NCBI RefSeq assembly: GCF_040581485.1
Contig: NC_090132.1
Span: forward strand, 186,001-250,000
Origin: Linepithema humile
Taxonomy: Eukaryota > Arthropoda > Insecta > Hymenoptera > Formicidae
Reading direction: 5' to 3'
Length of the DNA: 64,000 bases
Shown here one piece after another: positions 24,851-37,302 of this stretch; position 1 is the first letter of the stretch, and each line of letters begins with the position of its first letter. Position numbers and translations under genes: made by a program. The notes under the pieces were generated by a model. That model was not told where the DNA came from. It saw nothing but the letters and a program-made list of their open reading frames with translations, and did no database searches.

Positions 24851-25736
24851 CAAGGTGGGCCATTTTAATCCATCCACGCAAATAACTCCGTAATAAGCCA
24901 AATATAGAAAAATGGTTCAGACAAAAGTTGTTCAGGACAATGAGGGTCACCTATTTGTGCTAGTAAATTTGACCTTGAAGTCAATTTTCAAGGTTATTTG
25001 AAGGTCAGAGTTATTTTTTTAAATGGAAACCCCTATTTTTGATTCCAAAATCTAATAGCTGGTGTCAAGAGTTTTTCAAAACACTATAATGAAGTTATTT
25101 TTCATTAAGCACTTTTCGAGTTATGAGGCTTGTAAATTACAGTATTTTGACATAAAATACAAAATATCTTGTAAAACATTCAATTTTTGGGAATCTTACC
25201 TTAATATTTTTATGCATAAAATAATGAGACGAATCAATTGGTATAAAGAAAACACATTGGTTTTAAAAAAAAGTATACAGTTAAAAAAAAAGTATGCAAA
25301 CTACATATTTTTTTTTAAAGCAGCTATGTGTTTTCTTTATACCAATTGATTCGTCTCATTATTTTATGCATAAAAATATTAAGGTAAGATTCCCAAAAAT
25401 TGAATGTTTTACAAGATATTTTGTATTTTATGTCAAAATACTGTAATTTACAAGCCTCATAACTCGAAAAGTACTTAATGAAAAATAACTTCATTATAGT
25501 GTTTTGAAAAGCTCTTGACACCAGCTATTAGATTTTGGAATAAAAAATAGGGGTTTCTATTTAAAAAAATAACTCTGACCTTCAAATAACATTGAAAATT
25601 GACTTCAAGGTCAAAGTCACTAGCACAAATAGGCGACCCCCATTGTCCTGAACAACTTTTGTCTGAACCATTTTTCTGTATTTGCTTACTTACGGAGTTA
25701 TTTGCGTGGATGGATTAAAATGGCCCACCCTGTATA
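24847..25736. mobile_element. 890-bp near-perfect foldback element B
   Basis: Arms of about 405 bp (24847-25257 and 25327-25736) are nearly identical inverted copies around a 70-bp A/T-rich centre. The tips read TATACAAGGTGGGCCATTTT and, on the other strand, TATACAGGGTGGGCCATTTT. Because the arms match so closely, the same 65-residue open frame appears on both strands (25062 onward on plus, 25521 downward on minus). I treat this as a by-product of the palindrome, not a gene. High arm identity suggests recent insertion or arm homogenisation. Confidence 0.87.
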
Positions 25737-26081
25737 AGCGTTTTAAGCATTTAGGAATTTTCTTAAGCTTGGCTCACAGTTGTGTTTATTTTTTTTTACT
25801 ATTTACTATTGTGAATAAAACTATTTATTATTGTGAAAGGAATTATTATTGTGATATAAATACGATCTTACTTTACGATATAATTTGGATATGTGCACGA
25901 TAATTTCTACTCTTTTCACGTCGAATCGCGTACAAATTCATGGCCAGTCTCGTTGCGCATGAATTGGCGTGAGACCGTGTATCTTGTTAAAAGGTAAAAA
26001 TTGATCATAGAAAGTGGCATTGGAAAGTGGTCTTGGAAAGAATAAACATTTATTTTAAACAAATTAAAAAAAGTGAAAGCA

Positions 26082-28119
26082 ATGGCTTACAGTCCAATAT
26101 TGCGTTCTGATCTTCAAGATCTCTTGGATAAATACGTGGAAATGCGCGATGTAAGTAAAGAATAAAATCTACTTCTTTGTCTTAATTCTATTATAAGTAT
26201 AAACTCAAACTGGTGTAATTTTCATAATATAGATGTGTAAAATTAACTTCTGATCAATAATAAAATATAAAAAATGAAATTAAAAAGATCTAAATAAGAA
26301 AGTTTTAATACAATTGGACTCTTATTCTTAATTATGAACTTTTCTCTTTGTCTCCATTCTTATTTTATAAGGTTATAGTATACGTATAGTCTCTCTCCCT
26401 CTTTCCTATTGTTCGCTCGTTTTCTCACTCTAATGTAGTCATATAATTGAGTAAATTTAAAATAGTGAGGGAAATAGTAGAGAAAGTTCCCATTTTCTCA
26501 CGCGCTATTCCATTTCTAGCTAGTCAAAAATATTAAACTATTAAGAAAGGAAAGAAACTACAATAGAAGTGGCAAGAGAAACGATACTCTATCTCACTTT
26601 ATTTTAATTGTTAAATTTCTGTGTATTCTTAAATTAAATTAATTAAATTCCAATTGTATTAATTACATTCCAATTGTATTAATTAAATTCCAATTGTATT
26701 ATGCTTTTATTCTAGTGCTGTCAATAACATTAACATGTTAATTACCCGGGTAATCGCGTAATACCTGTCTACCCGGGTATCTAGTTTTAAATGACAGCAC
26801 TATTTTATTCAATGTATAGAAAAATTGAAAGATGTTGCAACATTGTAATGCTCTATTTCACCTCTTAAATCGTTTCGATAAAAAACTAAAGAATATAAGA
26901 GTCTTATGCGCGACAGAAAATTTCTGCGCTGCATCTTTTCAGTGCACAGCAGCAGATATCCTTAGAATTCGAGCGCAAACAGTCGGAAAAAATTAAAAAC
27001 AAATTGCAAAATGTTGTTTGCTATTTGATGGAACACAAGGATCAACATAAAGTATCCTTGAACAATTTGGAAAAAGAGAACAACGAATTGAAATGTACTT
27101 TAGCTGATGTGAAGCGCGAACGCGATCGTGCCGAACTTTCCAATAATGTTAAAGGTAAAGAAGCAATGACTTCAACTATTATAACTTAAATTTGTAATAG
27201 GAGTGTATGAAAGAATTCAATTGTTGCAAATAATTTTTAATTTAAGATGTTTAGCAAAAATATTTTTAGATTTCGCAAATCTTTATGCATATAAAAATTC
27301 TGTAAGAAAGTTAGTTATGTAATATGAATTGAGAAAATGTCCGCTCTTAGTGCAAAAATTAAAAAATAAAATTAAATAAAATGAACTAGTAGAAAATGAA
27401 AATAAATTTGGCGCAGTTTCCACATTGCAGAACGAAGTCGATTTTTTACGACTACGAGTGACACAACTCGAAGATAAACATAGAGAGCAGGAGAGACATC
27501 ACAAAGATGAGATTTCTAAGTACAAACATCTTCTAGAAAACGTAAACACAACATTTCCGGTATTAATTTTTCGTTTTGTGTTGCACATTTATTTATTAAA
27601 TTCATTGAAATGTTTAACGTAATAATATTTGTTAATATGTGAATTAATAATATAGTTAGATATAATTTATAAAATTGCTTCAAGTTGTATGTTTAAGTTA
27701 TAACAATTAAATTATATTTGTGCATTAGACTAAGTATTTATTTCGTTTGTTTATTACAAAGGAACAAAATGTTAAAAAAAGAAACAAATCAAAGATAACG
27801 GAGAATCATCCTGCCTTCATAAATGAAGAAAGTACGACAAGGAAATGGAGTGTTAAAAAAAAAAGCGTACCTGAAGAGTAAAAAATGTTATTTTATTATT
27901 TTGTAATAAATAAAAGTTATATATTATAGTAAAAAATATCGAAATTCAAAGTTTATTTACTTCCAAAATTTAAAAATTTAGTAAAATATACATACAAAAA
28001 CTAGATGAAAAATATTAATAATATAAAATTATAATTGTTTTAGGTGGTCTAGTGAAATTGTCCATAAAAAGAGAAGATTATTTCAAGAAGATAAAGAAGC
28101 TACAATCGACATTATTTAA
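26082..28119 (+). CDS. Orphan coiled-coil protein, 205 residues
   Basis: I do not recognise this family. Exons: 26082-26150, 26950-27154, 27390-27541, 27762-27877 and 28044-28119. Phases agree at every junction and the product has 205 residues. The start MAYSPILRSDLQDLLDKY is a short acidic amphipathic segment. Residues about 24-145 are Glu/Lys/Gln/Leu-rich and typical of a long coiled coil (for example NNLEKENNELK, RLRVTQLEDKHREQE). The tail is basic, with a motif KKRRLF near residue 190. A NAGNAG acceptor at 26949/26952 may add or drop one Gln. If the donor at 27877 is not used, the frame stops at TAA 27879-27881 just before an AATAAA at 27905-27910, giving a shorter form. It could be a structural or cytoskeletal adaptor; no function is assigned. 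Confidence 0.65.
26635..26700. repeat. Short tandem repeat (about 22 bp x 3)
   Basis: Three near-identical copies of ATTCCAATTGTATTAATTAA lie in intron 1 of the coiled-coil gene, just left of the hAT MITE at 26713. One copy differs by a C. It is a minisatellite with no other evident role. Confidence 0.75.
26713..26802. mobile_element. 90-bp hAT-type MITE with 8-bp duplication
   Basis: Perfect 11-bp terminal inverted repeats (TAGTGCTGTCA / TGACAGCACTA) bound a 90-bp element flanked on both sides by TTTTATTC (26705-26712 and 26803-26810). The 8-bp duplication fits the hAT superfamily. The centre contains two copies of the palindrome TACCCGGGTA. It is intronic, in the coiled-coil gene. Confidence 0.9.
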
Positions 28120-28632
28120 AGATATTTTTTGTAAAAGAAAAATTATTACACATTTCTTTCATTTTTTACAAGGTTCTGGTGCACTTGAATGGTTCGGATT
28201 TTTAGAATAATTTTATTGCAATTTACAGACTTTTTTCCTTGAATTACAGATTTAGAGAAAATTTGTATTGCAATTTATATATTCTATAATTAAATTTCTA
28301 ATCTAGAAAATTAATAAACTAATTTTCAAAATTGTGTTATATAAATACGTAATAAATAAATTTACAAACTCCAAACTTTTCTCATTTTATCCATCGTCCT
28401 TTATGCATAAACAAATATATTAAACTAATATTTTTTTAATTCAAATTATTTAATATTCTTATTTTTTTTTTTTTTTTGTTATATTCTCTTGAATTTTCAT
28501 ATTATTCTCTTGTGCTTATCGCTTTATCTTCTTTAAATATTTTGCTCGTTAAAAATTATTAAATCTTTCAATCATTGAGTATATAATTTCATAGCAGTGC
28601 ATGCGTTGTTACGACATTCTCGTTCTTGCGGG

Positions 28633-29006
28633 ACATATAACGCTACGGATTTCTACACACAAGACGCGTTATGACGCGTTATGACGCATTATGACGCATT
28701 ATGCGGAAGTCGGTACAGCGGCCAATCGGCTTTTCGTTTTTCTGGAACCAACAAGAGGTTATTGACCGTCGTGCCGACTTTACCACGCATAAGGCCGAAT
28801 TTTCACTGAGCGCGTCACGCGTCGGCGTCATCCGTCGCATCACGAATTAATCAATCAAAACATCCCATTTTATTCGCGCGGCAAATAATGCAATAAAATG
28901 GGATGTTTTGATTGGTTATATCGTGACGCGGCGGACAACGCGACGCGTGACGCGTTCAGTGGGAATTCGGCCTAACGCGTTAACGCGTCCTGTGTGCAGG
29001 GGCCCT
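28633..29006. repeat. Outer foldback element with GCGTTATGAC repeats
   Basis: The left part contains direct repeats of GACGCRTTAT after TACACACAAGACGCG. The right part ends in complementary sequence (ACGCGTCCTGTGTGCAGGGG). Together they make an imperfect foldback interrupted by the inner element at 28793-28972. Exact borders and target duplication are unclear. Confidence 0.5.
28793..28972. mobile_element. 180-bp PIF/Harbinger-like MITE nested in another element
   Basis: Terminal inverted repeats start GGCCGAATT and continue TTCACTGAGCGCGTCACGCG with few mismatches. They include the inner block AATCAAAACATCCCATTTTATT and its complement. Both sides carry TAA (28790-28792 and 28973-28975), consistent with the 3-bp TWA duplications of PIF/Harbinger elements. 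It is inserted into the right arm of the outer foldback repeat. It has no coding capacity. Confidence 0.8.
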
Positions 29007-29940
29007 AAATGAGTAAAGAGACAGGTTGCCCCATCTATTGTTTCTAGGTCGCGACGGATGCGATGGATTATGGACAAAAACAGCAGCAAGACAATGGCGG
29101 CTATATGTTGGACGGTTAGTGAGTTCATCGTGAAAAATTTAGGAAAAATGTGATCTATACATCGCAATTGGCGAACGTAATTTGAGGTACGTTATGTGAA
29201 ATCTCGCGGCGACAGCACGCAATTTTCCCGATACGGCAGCATGCTTAAGACACCACGAGAATTGACTCTGACGACCACATGTGCATTTGGTACGACAAAA
29301 CTGTTCAAGAAAACATGACTCGTCGCAAAGAACTTGAAATACTTTTCGCACTACTTAATGCTCAAGTGTGCACGCTAAATCTAAGCTCTTTCGTTCTCGA
29401 TTTGGCCGAGTTTACAGTTGCTCGCTTGCATCTTAATTTCTCATACAACAGCCGTATTGACATGACACGAGACATTCTTGTTTGTATTAAAGGAATGTGA
29501 TACATGTGCTTGTTCACGAGATATAATAGTCATCGCATAAATTTCATGATTTAAACATGATTAAAACATATAATACATATATAATATTGAATACTTACAA
29601 GTAAAAATATAAATAGTAAGAATTTGAATATTTAAGAATATTTAAGAAAAAAGAATAAATGTAGTGTTTCTCTTTTTCCTCACTATGTCAAATCTTTAAA
29701 GCTACTTTATGTTACTCCATGTAAACTTTCTTCTTTTTGATAGGTGTGGTTTGAAGGCAGAGGGGAGTATTATTGCCTGCAAAGGCAAAGATGGCATATG
29801 GTACGTGCAGGCAATGGCTTATAGACAACGGATGGACCTGTCGTCGAATCAATTAGACAATGAATGGTGGTCACTGACAGGTCAAGCAGAAAGATACGAC
29901 GGCAGGCAGGAAGGAGTAAATGAGCGAGCGCACCTAAGTA

Positions 29941-32092
29941 ATGAGCGAGACTCGGCATTATCCTATTCGCTCGGTCTCGGATTTATACGCAGCCGACGAA
30001 ATAGAGGTACTTCTGCTAGAAGAGATACGCGATCTGGAACCACCACCTGCCATATATTCTAAACCCGAAGACATTCAAGACTTCGAAATTGGTATATACA
30101 ATTTTCAATTATTAATGTTTATATGTTACTTGAAAATTTGCATGTGCAATTTTGTTCACAAATCTACCGAGTCGTAAAATGAATGCTAAGTCGATTATTA
30201 TGCTTTATAGCTGCTTTTTCAAAACATCAAGATTTTTTTTTTGTTCCGATTAACTGTCTATATTTTTTGTTTATGTTTAAAATTTGATTCTATGTAATCT
30301 AGATTTGTGAATGTGTACATGGTTTCGATGTTGTATCAATAGCAGGCAGTAGGACAGGGGGGCGAATCAGCTCCCAATCATCGGAGCTGGATTCGCCGGG
30401 AGTCCATTCAACAGTCCATTCTTGGGATTCACACGCAAACTATCACGGTCACTATGGCAATAGCGACCACAGACCTGGTTCTTCGTCCAATCCTCTACAG
30501 TGGTCTCGTGCAAGCCATGTGGTTATTTATTGCGATATACAGGGGCATCTTAAGACAGCTACAGGTGTCGTTAGACTTTTATTACTTGTAAGTATAAAAT
30601 CATTTTGTTTACATGGAATGACAATATACAAATTGGAAGTTTTATTATGTTCAAACTAGTAAAATTATTTTACATGTAGATACATTAATGAATGCATTTC
30701 GCAGATATCCTCTGCAGCTTGTTTGGCAACTTTATGCAGTTCTGGCACTGCCAAGGTCAGCCTTTTTATGCTGCCTTTAGCAGATCGTTTACGATTCATG
30801 ATCTTTGTAGCTGTTTTCTGTTTTTTGATCACCGCAGCCCTTCTCTTCCTTGATATTTCGCACGTTATTTACATCCTTCCTTTAAACTGGACTAAGCTGG
30901 TAAGTAATATCATCTGTAACACATGTGTGAATCAGAAATAAAATACAAAACGTTTATGCGACTATTTAAATGTATATACCGAGTTAATGCTGTCACATGT
31001 AATAGAATCTATTACTTTTTATAGAATGCTATAATGTTCACTGGCATAGGCTTGTCATATGCAGCGAGTAGCGCATTGTTAGCATGTACAGTATGGGAGT
31101 ATCACAGCGGAGGCTGGGTACCAAAACGCACACGTTCCCAATTGTCTGCTGCAGCAGCAGTAGGACTTTCATGTGCTCTCTTAGCATTTTTACTTTCCTG
31201 GATACACTGTCGCAGTGGATCAAGTTGTAAAGGCCAGGATTCTCGTAGTCATACACCAACACAACTTTACAAACCCGTTGATAATTCTTCCTCCTCTGGG
31301 GTAAATAATACTCGTTTTAAAGCGCAATCATTAATTATTAGTTACGATGTAGTCATGTAATCTAAAATGCAGGTCACTTTGAAGGAACGTAGTCCTAAGA
31401 GACCTGCCTCGTGGAGCGTAAAGAACCAGCAGCAGTCGAAGAAACACAACGCGGACAGTGATACAAACACGAGTAATGGCGGCCATCGCGGTAGCAATCA
31501 TGAAAAATTCAAACAAGACTCCAACAAAAAGGACCATTGGGCTTCGGCCAAGCAGCACATTATAGACATGCCCATGAATAACGAAGATTCCCAGCGGGAG
31601 GATATCGAGATTGAGAGAAGACGGAGGAGGCGAAAAAGAGATGGTGACAGTACTTCGACCGGTGACGGAAATACACCAGGTAACAGTAAAGCCGACACTA
31701 GTCGCGCTACCGCGCTACCGGAGGAAACTAAGCCTAGGCGAGTACCGCGAAAATTACCTCTGCAATCTACAGTGGAGCAAGCTCGTTCGTGGTCCGACGT
31801 CGAACGTAGGAATAGTGGTACTACGCAAGTTAGGAGTAAAACTAGACAAACACCAGTGAACAATGACGTACAGAATTGTTGTGGTACGAGCGAGGCTATA
31901 CCGAGCAATCAAGTGACTCGAAACGGTCTCCGAAACTGGGAGGCCGAATGTACGTCTAGCAACAACACGGAGGAGGTTACTGACACAAATGTGGTTGTTT
32001 CTAACACCATGTGGTCAGGACAGTGGCGCCCACCACCAGATGATGTTCAACCTTGCTCTAGCAAAACTATCGATCCTTACAGCTTTGCCTGA
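29941..32092 (+). CDS. MARVEL-like four-helix membrane protein with long disordered tail
   Basis: Exons: 29941-30091, 30346-30587, 30705-30899, 31025-31300 and 31373-32092, giving 527 residues with all phases matching. A stop codon lies six bases upstream of the ATG in frame, which fixes the start. Residues 1-115 are hydrophilic and Ser/Pro-rich. Four hydrophobic segments follow: about 122-140 (RLLLLISSAACLATLC), 155-178 (LRFMIFVAVFCFLITAALLF), 195-217 and 234-251. The spacing and size suggest a MARVEL-type domain, as in CMTM, MAL and singles-bar proteins of membrane apposition and trafficking. Residues about 270-527 (mostly exon 5) are rich in Arg, Ser, Thr and Asn, with a basic RRRRRKR run, and should be cytosolic and disordered. 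The MARVEL assignment rests on topology rather than a diagnostic motif; another four-helix family is possible. Confidence 0.7.
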
Positions 32093-32321
32093 TCGTCTTG
32101 TGAAATACAAAGCACACATGTTAGGTAAAAAAGAGAAAAGAAAAAAACGAAAAAAAAACGAAAAAAAAAATGAATTTGTATAACGGAGCAGTTTCTGTGA
32201 ATAATTAATCGATGAAATTTTTTTCATAAAGCAAGTACTTGAAGATTTTCTTTTATTAGACCGCAATCGTGTAGTTAAAGTCTTAATTGTAACTGAAAAA
32301 TCATACTTCTATTTTTTGCTC

Positions 32322-32342
32322 TCTTTCTCTCTCTCTCTCTCT
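32322..32342. repeat. CT microsatellite
   Basis: CTCTCTTT followed by a CT dinucleotide run in the presumed 3' untranslated region of the MARVEL-like gene. Confidence 0.8.
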
Positions 32343-33434
32343 TTTATTTACATACAAACTTGCTTTCAACACATATTTTGTACTCCATATTGAATAATGC
32401 ACAGTGACTGAAACAACACAGAGCTGTATCTTAACTTTACATGTTCCATCTGTGTTTTCAACTGTGCATGAACCAGATGTGATCTTAAATGTAAATGTAA
32501 GATATGTGTAGATTGTTATACTTCACATATGCAACAAGCGAAAAAGACCGTAGTCCAGATTTATTGTAGGATTTATCAAGTTTATCATCGAATTTTTCAG
32601 GACAAAATCATCGTGTCCAAAGGATTTTTAGATCTAAAGTTATTAAGAGATGTAAAGTTATTGCTGCCTTGTATATTTGCTGCCAAGAGGATAGGATTTC
32701 TTTAGTTGTCCTGATATTTTGCGTTACACAAAAGCAGACTGCCCAAACTTGATAAGCAAATAATGCCATTTCATTCCAATCATATACCAAATGATAAATC
32801 TAAGTAAGTTTTAACGGAATTTTGTAAGTATAAGATCACTACATAGCACATAACACTGATATATGTATATTTGACTAATTATTTCTATTGTATTTTGATG
32901 CCAACATATTTTGAACTCCATGCATACTTGAAAAAGCATTTAGTACGTATGTATATAAATCGCATATTATTTAAGAAGTACCGGAAAGTGTATATATTGA
33001 GCCTTGAAAGAATTATACACATACATGCATAGTGAGAAATGCAGCTAGACCGATCTTTCTGTTACGTTCTACACGCAAAAAAATGGCAATTGCAATTTGC
33101 AGCTGTAATTTGTCTGTTTATTTCGAAATCTATGTGCAACTTTTTACAAATTCTTAAAACACAACCGTGTGATTAATTTGAACTGAATTAATTAATATCG
33201 TTTAAGAAAGTTTCACAAACTGCTTATAAATATTAATTTAGAAATACGTAAAAAACTGTGTTGCCATTATAAACAAAGTAAAAGCGGAAGGTTGGAATCG
33301 ACCGCTGAAGTTGGAAGATATTTAAAAAGAATATTTTTCATAAACTTAGAAAAATAATCATGATACACGAAATTAAAATAATTTTCTACGTATCTCAATT
33401 GACTTTTAATTTGGATTTCATTCTCACATTATAC

Positions 33435-33468
33435 ATATATAAATTATATGTATATGTATATGTATATG

Positions 33469-33512
<44 letters not shown>
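33435..33512. repeat. TATATG/TA microsatellite
   Basis: Several GTATAT units followed by about 16 TA dinucleotides. Simple-sequence DNA; it generates a spurious Tyr/Ile/Val open frame. Confidence 0.85.
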
Positions 33513-33515
<3 letters not shown>

Positions 33516-36500
33516 TTTGATGTTACAGTTCAACCGATTCTATGATCGGATGGCTTTTTAATAAATAATGGCATAGCACTTAAAATCTTACTAACATTTT
33601 ACTTTGCAATGACAATATCTATACATGTATACTTCACCCAATGGCCTTATATAGGATAAATTCTTATGAAAAAGCATTGAGAGAAAACTTTTAATAATAA
33701 ATAATTTGATGTAGAAGTTTTCAATAATTTATGATTATGAAAATTCTATGACTCGATGATGTTTGCACTGGAAGATCGGTTTGGCATCAGTTATTTTCCC
33801 GTATGAACGGAATAGTATGCGTGGAACAATTATTCATTGTATTATTCCAATTGGCTCATAAAGTTTGAAATATGCTCATTATATTACAACGGTATCATTC
33901 TCTTACACAAGGACGGACTTACAAATTGCTTAATTGAGCTTTTATCCTCGAGATAAATAACAGTGTACAGTATAATTTGAAAATTAAATAATTTTACAGA
34001 ATAACTTCCCTCAAAAAATAGATGGCATTTTTTATTTTATTATTATAAATTTGAATCAAGCATTATTTGACATTCAAGTATCAGGTGTCAAGTATTTATC
34101 TTTACACGATGCAAAAAACAATGAAAATCGCTAATTTGTTCAAGCTTTGAAGAAGAAAAGTCCGTCCCTATTCCCGTATAGAAACATAGCCACCATTTCC
34201 AGACATTTTATGTAACTTTAAATTAGATAAACAATATTGTATTCATTGTGTGTTAATTCTTTACTTTTATGAGAAAATCTAGTCAACTCTGGTCAAGTAT
34301 TTTTTTGTACAATTATATATCTCTTTAATAATCTTAACAAACTAAAGAGCGAAATATTTTTTAGTACATACATATCGTGTTAGAAGTACAATTCATCCTA
34401 GAGGAATCGTCAAGCGGATTTGTTTCATGATTAGTCGTCCCACTGAGTTTCTTCTATCTAAAATGTAACAGCGTCACACAGTCCTCAGAGTGAATTTCTC
34501 TGATACCTCGTTTCTCCTTTGTTCACGATCAATGTATCGCAATCATCATACGATCAAACGGAATGTATTGATCAATCTTAATTAGGGCGACTACCAGCTA
34601 TCTTGTCTTTTGATACAATACCGCGCGAGTGTAAACACAAATATAGCGAAACAATACACAGATCACATATTTATTGAACTTTGATGCGGCGATCTTAAAT
34701 CAATTATTAGTCATAAGAGAAATGCGTGTTCATAGTAAAAGTAATAGCGTGTGATACGGCAGTTTTTCGTTATGGCAAATATCGACGGTGTCATAACGCG
34801 TTCTGTTGGGCACAATGAAAGATAACGTACAATTTTTTCGGTGTATCGCCCATTGTTGCTACGCTGAGAAACGTTTGAAATATGTCATTTTCAAATAATT
34901 AATCGAATAAGATATTATTTGGCGTACAAGGCAATTAGTTCTGAATTAAAAACAAGATATACAGACACTGCCAGGGGAAATATAATGCTCTTTGAATTTA
35001 GTGTATGTCGATTGAATCCATTCTCTTTCGATGATTTTACGTCCAAAGCTTTGTAATTATGATTTGTTATAATTCATTCAATTTGCAATTCAAATTCGGG
35101 TTGAGACTACGTCTCTGTGAAACAGGCCAGCGTACAAGTTTTGTTTTTATCTCGTATCTATAAGTCAGTGAAATTCTATTCGTTGCCTATTTATTTTTTT
35201 GCCTTTTCGCGACACGACGTTTCAACTCATTATAATAGTTAATAACTCTTTTAACTCAAACAAATTAGCAATAAATAACGACTTGAATGATAACTCATAA
35301 ATTAAGTTTTACGATTTGTTAATTTTCTATCTCCTTTTAGAGATTTCTGAGTCAGTATTAATTAAAGATATGTTAAATTATAACTTAGCAATTGTAATTA
35401 TTTAATTTATATTTTTCAATATTTCTTACTACACTTTTGGGTTTTGATAGAATTATTTTTAATTTATTTTTTATAAGAGTAAAACAGTTTAAACAATTTT
35501 GTTACCAAGTTAAACAATAAACGATTAAACTTATCTGCATATAATAATATAATCTGTCGACCATACAAGCATTTTATTTTTACATTTTACATATTGTTGT
35601 TTGCGAAATACTTCGAGTGCTAAAGTTTGAATTTTTCAAGACTCAAAAAAAAACATGATTTGTCATTAAATAATAGCATCGAACAAGAGACTAACTGTCT
35701 AAATTAAAGTCGTTATTATTGCTACAGTAAAGATCAAACGGTCATTTGACTTTAATCTTCGCAACACCTGTTTGCTTCAAGTTATTAACAAAGTTAACAA
35801 ATAGCAGTATGTTTGCGATGTTCCTTAGAATTTGTATGAATAAATTATTATTTAAGCAATAAATTCCAATTACGATTAATAGGCGCAAACTTTTTTTACA
35901 TTTTAAACTCGACATCAACAACATGACCTGTAGTGATAGCAAGACAATCCTATACAATATGACAAGTCTATATCTGACCTGATACAAATCCAAAAATCTA
36001 GCTAATTGCAAGTTAAAATTATTGGGCAGAAAATGTTCTCGTGTAAAACGGACATTTTAAATTAATTGAGAGTGTTGTAATTGTTTTTTGCAACTGCGAC
36101 AAAATAGAAATTTAATTTTGCAGGATGAGCTCTTGTCAATTCGCTTTAATTCTCCTTCGAGTAGGATGATTTAATTGGCTTAATATTTATCGGATATATT
36201 GGCTTAATCATTTATATCGGATGATAGATATTCATGTAACGCGTCACATGTTGTCGCATATAAAAGTGTTTGTTTTGTTTGGGTATATTTTGGGTGTTGT
36301 CTTAATATATTTATGTGAATGCAATCGGATAATGTACTGTCGCGTAACGTGTCTCGTTCTATTAATATATTTAGTTACATATGAGTGAACAATGTGATGC
36401 TGCCAATATTTAGAATAAACATCAAGCGGCGCATTAATTGTTAGGAAATCTCGCGCAAGTTTGAATGTCTACAGAAGAAGTCGGAGAATGGATGTAGATG

Positions 36501-37302
36501 AGTACAGACAGATTACCAAGTACGACGCAGATATCCAGCGATCTTGGTGATTTGTCGCACCGATAGCGAATGATCTGGACAATAAATGATTGATGAGTCA
36601 CGTAACACTTAAATTATCACATATTCTTTTAAACGTCATCTTTTGTACGTCTAAATAAACGAGCGAGTATTATACACTATTGACTGTGCGAATGCGTGCA
36701 TGTGTGACCGTATGTGCTATTTAATAATATATCACAAACCACCTAGTCATTAGAGTGAACTTTGTATAATGTTACTCGCGAACAGAACAGTATACATTTT
36801 CTGTTAGTGAATACGTTTAAATACGGTTCGATCGGCGACAGCTAAGCATAGCGTTATATATCTTGCATTATATGCTATTGAAAATACCATTGTCACGCAA
36901 TCGTCCATGAAATACAAACGAAATTATGAAAACCGTTGCGCGATCTATTGAACTTTACAAGTCACATCTCACAAGAAATCGGAATGCTCAACATAACAAA
37001 ACGTATATACAAATCGTTAGACATGATAATCTTTCCACACAATAGCACGTAATCATTATTTTTGATGCGAAAACAAAGTTAATGCAAAGTGAGAATATTT
37101 ATAACGAAATGAATAGATTCGTATCGAGCTTATGTATATCTATATACTTGTGTATATATACTCATTTTGTGTGAGTATTTTGACATCTTTACCATTGCTG
37201 TTACATCAATTAGTCCTTCGTCGCGATACGTCACAGCTGTAGAAGCTTCACAACTGCCCAATTGCTCACTGGATTCTCATCGAATCGATGCAAGAAAGAA
37301 CA

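Larger units (their letters stand above)
21821..26081. other. Transposon-rich interval between divergent cGLR and coiled-coil gene
   Basis: 4.3 kb without a host gene. The part 21821-23550 is AT-rich and featureless apart from a diverged inverted repeat (about 22968-23113). From 23555 to 25736 it is almost wholly foldback or hAT-type elements, listed separately. The segment 25737-26081 should contain the promoter and 5' leader of the coiled-coil gene. No host open frame is supported. Confidence 0.6.
28120..29743 (+). other. Interval with nested MITEs and likely 5'UTR exon of the MARVEL-like gene
   Basis: The 3' untranslated region of the coiled-coil gene reaches an AATAAA at 28313-28318. A nested pair of foldback elements fills about 28633-29006. 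A segment of about 29010-29186 ending in the donor GAG|GTACGT (29186/29187) is a plausible untranslated first exon, joined to the acceptor at 29743/29744. It contains a short upstream open frame from 29094. The 5'UTR assignment is inference. Confidence 0.45.
32093..37302. other. Unassigned 5.2-kb AT-rich interval
   Basis: Lies between the 3' end of the MARVEL-like gene and the 3' end of the orphan minus-strand gene. It contains a CT microsatellite (32322-32342) and a TATATG/TA microsatellite (33435-33512). Open frames such as 33360-33545 and 35742-36011 lack domains and are low complexity. Long 3' untranslated regions from both sides could occupy much of it. Confidence 0.5.

Noticed and set aside
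25062..25521. Same 65-residue protein encoded on both strands
   Set aside because: It is explained by the palindromic arms of foldback element B. No family resemblance or other coding sign.
29709..30062. 117-residue plus-strand frame overlapping exon 1 of the MARVEL-like gene
   Set aside because: It is a different frame; the phase-consistent gene uses the ATG at 29941 with an in-frame stop just upstream.
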